NCBI GenBank assembly: GCA_009869945.1
Contig: WIXG01000445.1
Span: forward strand, 1 to 55,521
DNA: 55,521 nt
Source of the DNA: Mesaphorura yosii
Taxonomy: Eukaryota; Arthropoda; Collembola; Poduromorpha; Tullbergiidae
Direction of reading: 5' to 3'
How positions within the stretch are numbered: position 1 is the stretch's first letter; the number at the start of each line of letters is the position of its first letter. A program made the translations under genes and the position numbers. Shown here one piece after another: positions 50,101 through 55,521 of the stretch. The notes beneath the pieces are model-generated. The model was given only the letters and a program-made list of their open reading frames with translations, ran no database searches and had not been told where the DNA came from.

Positions 50101-53100
50101 CTTTACGAGTGACCGCGAGATATGATTAACCATTTTATGTTCCTGTTTAGATGCTCATCGGGTTCATCAGTGCATAGAACCGTCAGTGTCATTCATAACA
50201 ATCCAGCAGTGCAGTGGCACAAAATGGTAGGTGCTGAGTAAAGAAAGTTTGCAAGCCTCTGGCCCTACCTATTGCTGTTTCATTTAAAATACGGTCTACG
50301 GTTCTTCACGGAGAATGGAATGCGTTTTCCCTTAATAAGTTATAATAACATTTTCATATAGAATGTAAACAAAAACTCGATTGCGAATAGAAGACTGAAT
50401 TGGGAGATTCAGCCTTCTGTCTTCAGTCTTCGTACTCTGAAAAATGCGCATCACCACACGCACACGTTCAATTCAATTGTTCGCATTTGCAACATGCGTA
50501 TGGTGCTTAGAACGTATAGAATGATGTAATGTCCTGGGCCAGCAAGCAAGTCTCATAGCGATGGGAATATCATAGCAAAAAGACTGAATCACATTCGCGA
50601 ATGCAAAATTGTGAACCAGCGAGCAGCGAGGGATGATGCAAAGCTCGAGGTGGTGGCTCGCTGTGCTGGTACTGTTGCTGTTGCGAGGCTGTATGCAGTG
50701 CAATGAAATGTGGTTATAATGAACTTCTCATTCAGTTACATGATGCAGGTAACGTAATGCGAGTTTTCATGTAACCAAGTGAGAAATGAATAGCGAGTTC
50801 GAGCTAAATGCAATGCTAATGCATGTAAGTTAGTTAAAGGGGTTTGTCAGCACCAAGCCACAGCTCGACAATTCTGGCTTGTCGCTGTTGTTCTATTCAG
50901 TCCTTAGTTTGATTTTGAATTTGAAACAAGTCGTCGTTTTGTAGCAGGCAGGCAGACATAACGAGCCCATAAGGCTCATCTGCTCGCGTTCGCGTCGTCG
51001 CTAGCCAATTTGTACAAGGACACTTTCTAATTAATTCTGCGCTGAAGTCATTATCCGTAAATTGAGGCACGCGTGCAAGGCAAGGCACAACATGTGTGTC
51101 TGTCTCTAATTGGTAGAGCACGATTAAAGTGACAGGCCGATTATTAAATCAGGCAAGGATTTTAAATTGAATTGATTTGATACGGTGGTTAATCGGCAGT
51201 TGATAGGGTTTGTGCTTCACTGGGACTGAAACGGGAGTAATGGCCACTCAACAGCAAAGGCTTGGGGTCAGAAGTGGGCACGGTGCGGAGTCTCCACATC
51301 CACCAGGTAATTAAATACGTATTACTCGTATCGCTGTTGCGTTGTCTCATGTTTATTTCTGAAGTTTTCTGCACGAAACACGCATGCATTTGCTTCTCAC
51401 TTCTCCAAACCAGGCTTTTCTACCTGTGAATTTTACTAACCTGTATGATTGCTTTGGTGGACTGTTTAGGGAAATGCAATAACAGCAAACGGCACCAAGC
51501 CACAGTCACTATTCACAGATCATGCGACCGTAGCGACAGTGAATTGTCTCGTTTCTACGTACTATTGCGACGTGCAAGGGTGAAGTGATTTTAATTATTT
51601 TATGCACCATAACCTTTCAACGCATCATCTTCGTTATTAGCTCGTACACGAGATCATAAACAAAAATTTAATTAACGCATAAAATAATCGTAATGGTGCA
51701 TTATGTGCCCATCCCACCATCGCTATGTGCATATTGCATCGTCTGCACTCGCATTCACACTGCATGGTACGCTGCGTAAAGGGAAGCGAAATAATAGCTT
51801 TTGTAATTAAGCCTGACATTTCATTTCGATGCGTGGTGGTTTTTATGCGTGCAGGCATTGCATATGAAAAGCATAAGGGCAGAGTAAAGATTAGTATTTA
51901 TTGTTTTGAGAATTGGGTGTAAAATACTTGAAATTACACAGCATCAGCAGTGGTCTGAACACATTGCTGGTTTAGCATTTCGTTTGTTGAATGAAATTCT
52001 AGCAAAGGCCAGCAAAGGCAAGAAGAGCAGGCAATTAAGATTTTGAGTCACTCTGGAACTCGGTCACTGAGTCATTCAAGAGCCTGCGCTTGGTGAGGAC
52101 ATAACCACATTCTGCAAAGATCCTCTTCAAATTCAAAGCATTTAACGCGTTCAATTCATTTCACGCAATCAGTTTGAGAAATATCTCTGAAATGTTTACT
52201 GTCATCAAATTCCAATTAGGGCACTGCTGTTGTTGGATGCTTCCCAGTTCCAACACGTTTTTTCGCTACCGCTACCGTATTTGATATAATACACGTACAG
52301 CCAGCCATGTTACATTACATTCTTGCGAACTCACACCATTCAAGTCAGTAAGTGTATTTCAACTTAATGTATTTCAAGGCTGAACTATTATTACATGTAC
52401 TCCACTCCACTCGAGGCATTTAGAATTCTACACCGCACATGTTTGCTATTTGCTTGACTTATTGAAGAAGCCATGTCATGAGACTAGCATTTAATTTATT
52501 TATACCATTTCAATAACAAAAGGGGAATTAAATCAGCAATGAAGGCAGCATAGCGAGTACTTCACTTACACGCCGCACCACAGGTTGTTTGCGATGCGAT
52601 GCTGCAAAATAAAAGTTTATCCGCGTTCCATCCTCTGAACACCAGCTCGTGCTTGTGCAGCAAGAATGGCAATTTTCACTTCGTAAAACTGTCCACCCAC
52701 TCTACGGTTCGTGAACACGAGCACATGACATGAAACTCGTGCGCGGAAGGGCATTCGAAAGCCATAATAGTGAATTTCAGACGACAATTCAATGTAAAAT
52801 GCAAGGTTGCGCCGGAATTCGTAATTATGTTGTTAAGATCTTAATGAGGAAAGATTCCGGGCTGAAGAAATCAGCACCGTGACGGATTACGCAATTCTTC
52901 TTATCTTAATCTCGGCGTCAACTTGAGCCCCAAAATGTGGCCTGACCAGGCCTGCCATGCGCCTAGGCTGGTTTGGCATGGACTACTTACCGCATTCGCG
53001 TTAGAGTAGCGTGCTGCGGAATTAAGCGGACTCGACAGCATACAGCATGTGCCGTTCTTTACCATCACTAATATTAATAGCTAGGCATCAGTTTCAAGTG

Positions 53101-53894
53101 GCAGTGGCTCTGCTCAAGCTTACGCAACTACGCACAATGTAGGTTGTCATATTGCTGAGCAGACGAACTCATTAAATCAAGCACTAACGATTGTTTGGCT
53201 CCGACTTGGACAAACAAATGGAGCACGCAGGCAGGCCAGCAGACGCTGCGGCGGCCCGATTTTATGCGCTGCGTGTGCAGTGTGGGTCGCATTTTATTCG
53301 ATTATAATTCGCAATTGGCATTCGTAACGTGCTTTGCTGTTACAGGCACGTACGAGCGTAATATGATCAGCGAATTAGGTTTGTGTTTCACATTTCGCAG
53401 CTCGTGCGTGTGTTCGCTTGCTGATTTTGCAGCGAATTAGCATAGAGATGGAAATCGATATGTAAATACATCACATTGGCAATCAGCAGGTAGTACAGTA
53501 CATGCCTGCAGCAGCGGCCGGTAGAGTTAACAATCCATGGTTTAATGTGAATAAGAAAGTTCGAAAATAAAGCTGGTAGTTTCGTCATCATCATCACCAT
53601 GCGTCTGATAATTGGAGTCGCTCTTAGGTTAGCAGGCGGTGTGCGCAAGGCACAAATAAATTGTAAATGAATTCCTCATATGGACGTAGAAGATTCACGA
53701 TTCATGAGCTTCATGTTTACAATAACTCAAGCGCACGCACCATAATTTTAAACCATGCACCTCAATTTAATCCTTCCACATGCCACACGTTCCTAATCTC
53801 GCAATGCAATGAAATGCTGGTCGCTGGTATCTGCTTTCACAATTTTTATCCACTGCTATTTCTAATGGCATGATTATATTGCACGCTATTTTAG
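41134..53894. other. Gene-poor region with one dispersed repeat
   Basis: More than 12 kb with no exon that I can support. Copy B of the dispersed repeat lies near its left end. Short frames such as 45923-46246 (-) and 51189-51389 (-) have somewhat protein-like composition but no motif, splice partner or start. The missing upstream exons of the minus-strand Dpr-like gene and the first exon and promoter of the plus-strand intermediate filament gene may lie here undetected. Confidence 0.5.
41213..41394 (-). repeat. Dispersed repeat, copy B
   Basis: About 180 bases homologous to copy A at 38741-38909 in the same orientation, so that the two copies flank the gene at 39996-41027. The minus-strand frame spans the whole copy. 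It lies between 80 and 260 bases past that gene's poly(A) signal. Confidence 0.65.
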
Positions 53895-55521
53895 AACGAC
53901 CAAAGACGCCCACAATGAGATCACGAATCGACGAGAAGAACGCATTGCGGACGCTGAACGATCGGTTCGCATCGTTACTCGACAGAAAGTCGGCATTGGA
54001 AGACGAGAATTCGCTTTTGGCTAAAGAGGTTAGTGGCTAATTAAAGGCGGCGACAAACTTCGATTCATTCGAAGCAAAGTGTGAAAACAATGACCACAAT
54101 CACAACAAACTCAAAACTCACGAATACTCTGATCGTAACGCTGACAAAGTAATCGCCACTTTAACCCTAGCCTGTCTAATTGAATGAAGGTCCATTCTAA
54201 TTTTCTACTCTATTATACATTATCCAGCAATTCACAACGAATTACTTTATCCCAATACTGGCCATAAGACTGCATTGGCTATTATTAGCACGAACAGATG
54301 ACGGCGGTATAATAAAGTTAGAGCAAATACGCGAAATATCAATTGCGAATCAGCCTAAGGCGAAATTCAAGGACGCGTTTTGCGCTGTTGTTGGACGTTC
54401 AGTTCATAAGCTAAATAAGGATCTAACTTTATTAACAAACTTAACCTAACTGTTTGACTGACGTTTTGCGCTGGACCGACATTTTTACAAGAACTGCTAT
54501 TGAAGATGGTAATCTAATTTGTCTGTGCTATGGTTTATGTCTACGTCTATGTTTAGTTGGTGACTGAACGAGAAAATACAATCTCAACTCTCACACTGCT
54601 TCAAGAGACGTACAATACTGAGCTGGCCGATCTAAGAAATCAGTTGCAAGATTGTGACAAGGAACGTGCTAAATTGAAATTGGCAGCTAGCAAACTACAG
54701 AAAGATCTGGAGGACGCGAACAACAAGTAAATACCAACTACCGGGACTCCTCACGAAATGACTGTCATCGTCATGTCATGCGTAGTTTGCTTGTTGCAGG
54801 CTGGACAAAAAGGGAAAGGAGTGCTTCACCCTGAAAGACAAGCTGACACAAGCTCAAGATGAGCTTAACAATCTTTTCACTGCCCTACAAAAATCAAACT
54901 CAGACAAGGACAAGCTCCTGGCTGACCGAAAGGTACTGAAATCTATTCTTAGACTTCGCTTAATGAGTTCAAGTCGTAACTGAGTGTCTTAATCTGACTG
55001 AACATTACTTGGCAGGAGCTGCAAGATGAAATCGAGCGTCTGATGGGTGAAATCGATGAACTTAATCGTAATCTCGAGATCGAATGCATGAAAAAGATTG
55101 ATTTACAAAATCAAATGGACAGCCGCGAGGAAGACTTCACCGTCAAGAAGCAGATTTACGAACAGGAAATCATGAACATCAAATCTCATCGCGACGTTGA
55201 AATGCAAGAAATGGATGGGCGGCTGAAGAAGGTAAACAGGATCGTTTAACTAGTTTGGCAACTGTCATGAATTTCATTATCGCAGGAGTACGAGTCTAAA
55301 TTGGAAAATGATCTGCAACAACTGCGCCAAGAATTCGAGAACCAGGCGGCTCGTAACCGCGATGCGCAAGATGCACTCTTCAAACAGAGGGAAGACGATC
55401 TGAAGGCACAAATCGCCTGGCTGAAGAACGCAATTGAGGAGCGTACGCGAGAACTTAACAACGTCGCCGATCAAGCAAACGCTGCCCTGCAAAAGTTGTC
55501 AACTCTCGAGGGCGAGAATTA
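53895..55521 (+). CDS. Lamin-like intermediate filament protein, 5' part (partial)
   Basis: Five exons join in phase: 53895-54028, 54557-54726, 54800-54932, 55016-55231 and 55286 to the window end. The translation is a continuous alpha-helical coiled coil. It begins with a TPT-x-RSR head end and LNDRFASLLDRKSALE, the start of coil 1A of intermediate filament proteins, and runs through coil 1B into the KKQIYEQEI and RREF-like region typical of lamins. Coil 1B has the long, lamin-type length. Such proteins form the nuclear lamina or, in a few arthropods, cytoplasmic filaments. The coil 1A motif is divergent: lamins normally read LNDRLAVYIDRVR. The first exon follows an acceptor; an ATG at 53915 could start translation, but a Thr-Pro site just before it resembles a lamin head, so an upstream coding exon is likely. 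The tail, with any nuclear localisation signal, lamin Ig fold or CaaX box, lies beyond the window, so nuclear against cytoplasmic type is open. Confidence 0.85.

Noticed and set aside
51189..51389. Minus-strand frame with two tryptophans that resembled a first Ig domain of the Dpr family
   Set aside because: The conserved WIRxRD and YECQ motifs and the cysteine are missing.

Overview
This is a eukaryotic, arthropod-type nuclear segment. Coding sequence is split into short exons with GT-AG introns (63 bp to several kb), 3' ends carry AATAAA signals, and most of the DNA is AT-rich and non-coding. Two recognisable families point to an arthropod: a Dpr-type immunoglobulin cell-surface protein and a divergent lamin-like intermediate filament protein. 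A springtail (Collembola), which have a cytoplasmic intermediate filament protein besides lamin, is a guess only. Exon models were built by hand from splice signals and reading-phase continuity; none was tested with transcripts or database searches.

Layout. 1-4854: no gene found, perhaps 5' exons of the next gene. 4855-9173 (+): seven-exon gene for a 481-residue single-pass membrane protein with a PPxY motif. 9174-14377: mostly empty, but with a 205-codon open frame at 12106-12720. 14378-14712 (-): a decayed copy of a defensin-like exon. 15076-15696 (+): three-exon gene for a small arginine/serine-rich protein built from internal repeats. 17348-18007 (-): three-exon gene for a small secreted precursor with a two-cysteine loop spaced like growth-blocking (ENF) cytokines. 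19412-21453 (-): two-exon gene for a secreted precursor ending in a six-cysteine CS-alpha-beta (defensin-like) pattern. 21454-31211: no gene found. 31212-37287 (-): last two exons of a Dpr-like gene separated by a 5.4 kb intron. 39996-41027 (+): two-exon gene for a signal-peptide-bearing membrane protein with PPxY and LPxY tail motifs, flanked by two copies of a dispersed repeat. 41134-53894: no gene found. 53895-55521 (+): first rod exons of an intermediate filament protein, cut by the window edge.

Themes. The 14-21.5 kb section holds small secreted, possibly immune or cytokine-like precursors, including a duplicated defensin-like exon with one intact and one broken copy. The two unrecognised membrane proteins both carry PY motifs, suggesting binding to WW-domain (Nedd4-type) ubiquitin ligases. 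The Dpr gene acts in cell recognition, usually between neurons. There is no operon logic; the genes are separate transcription units.
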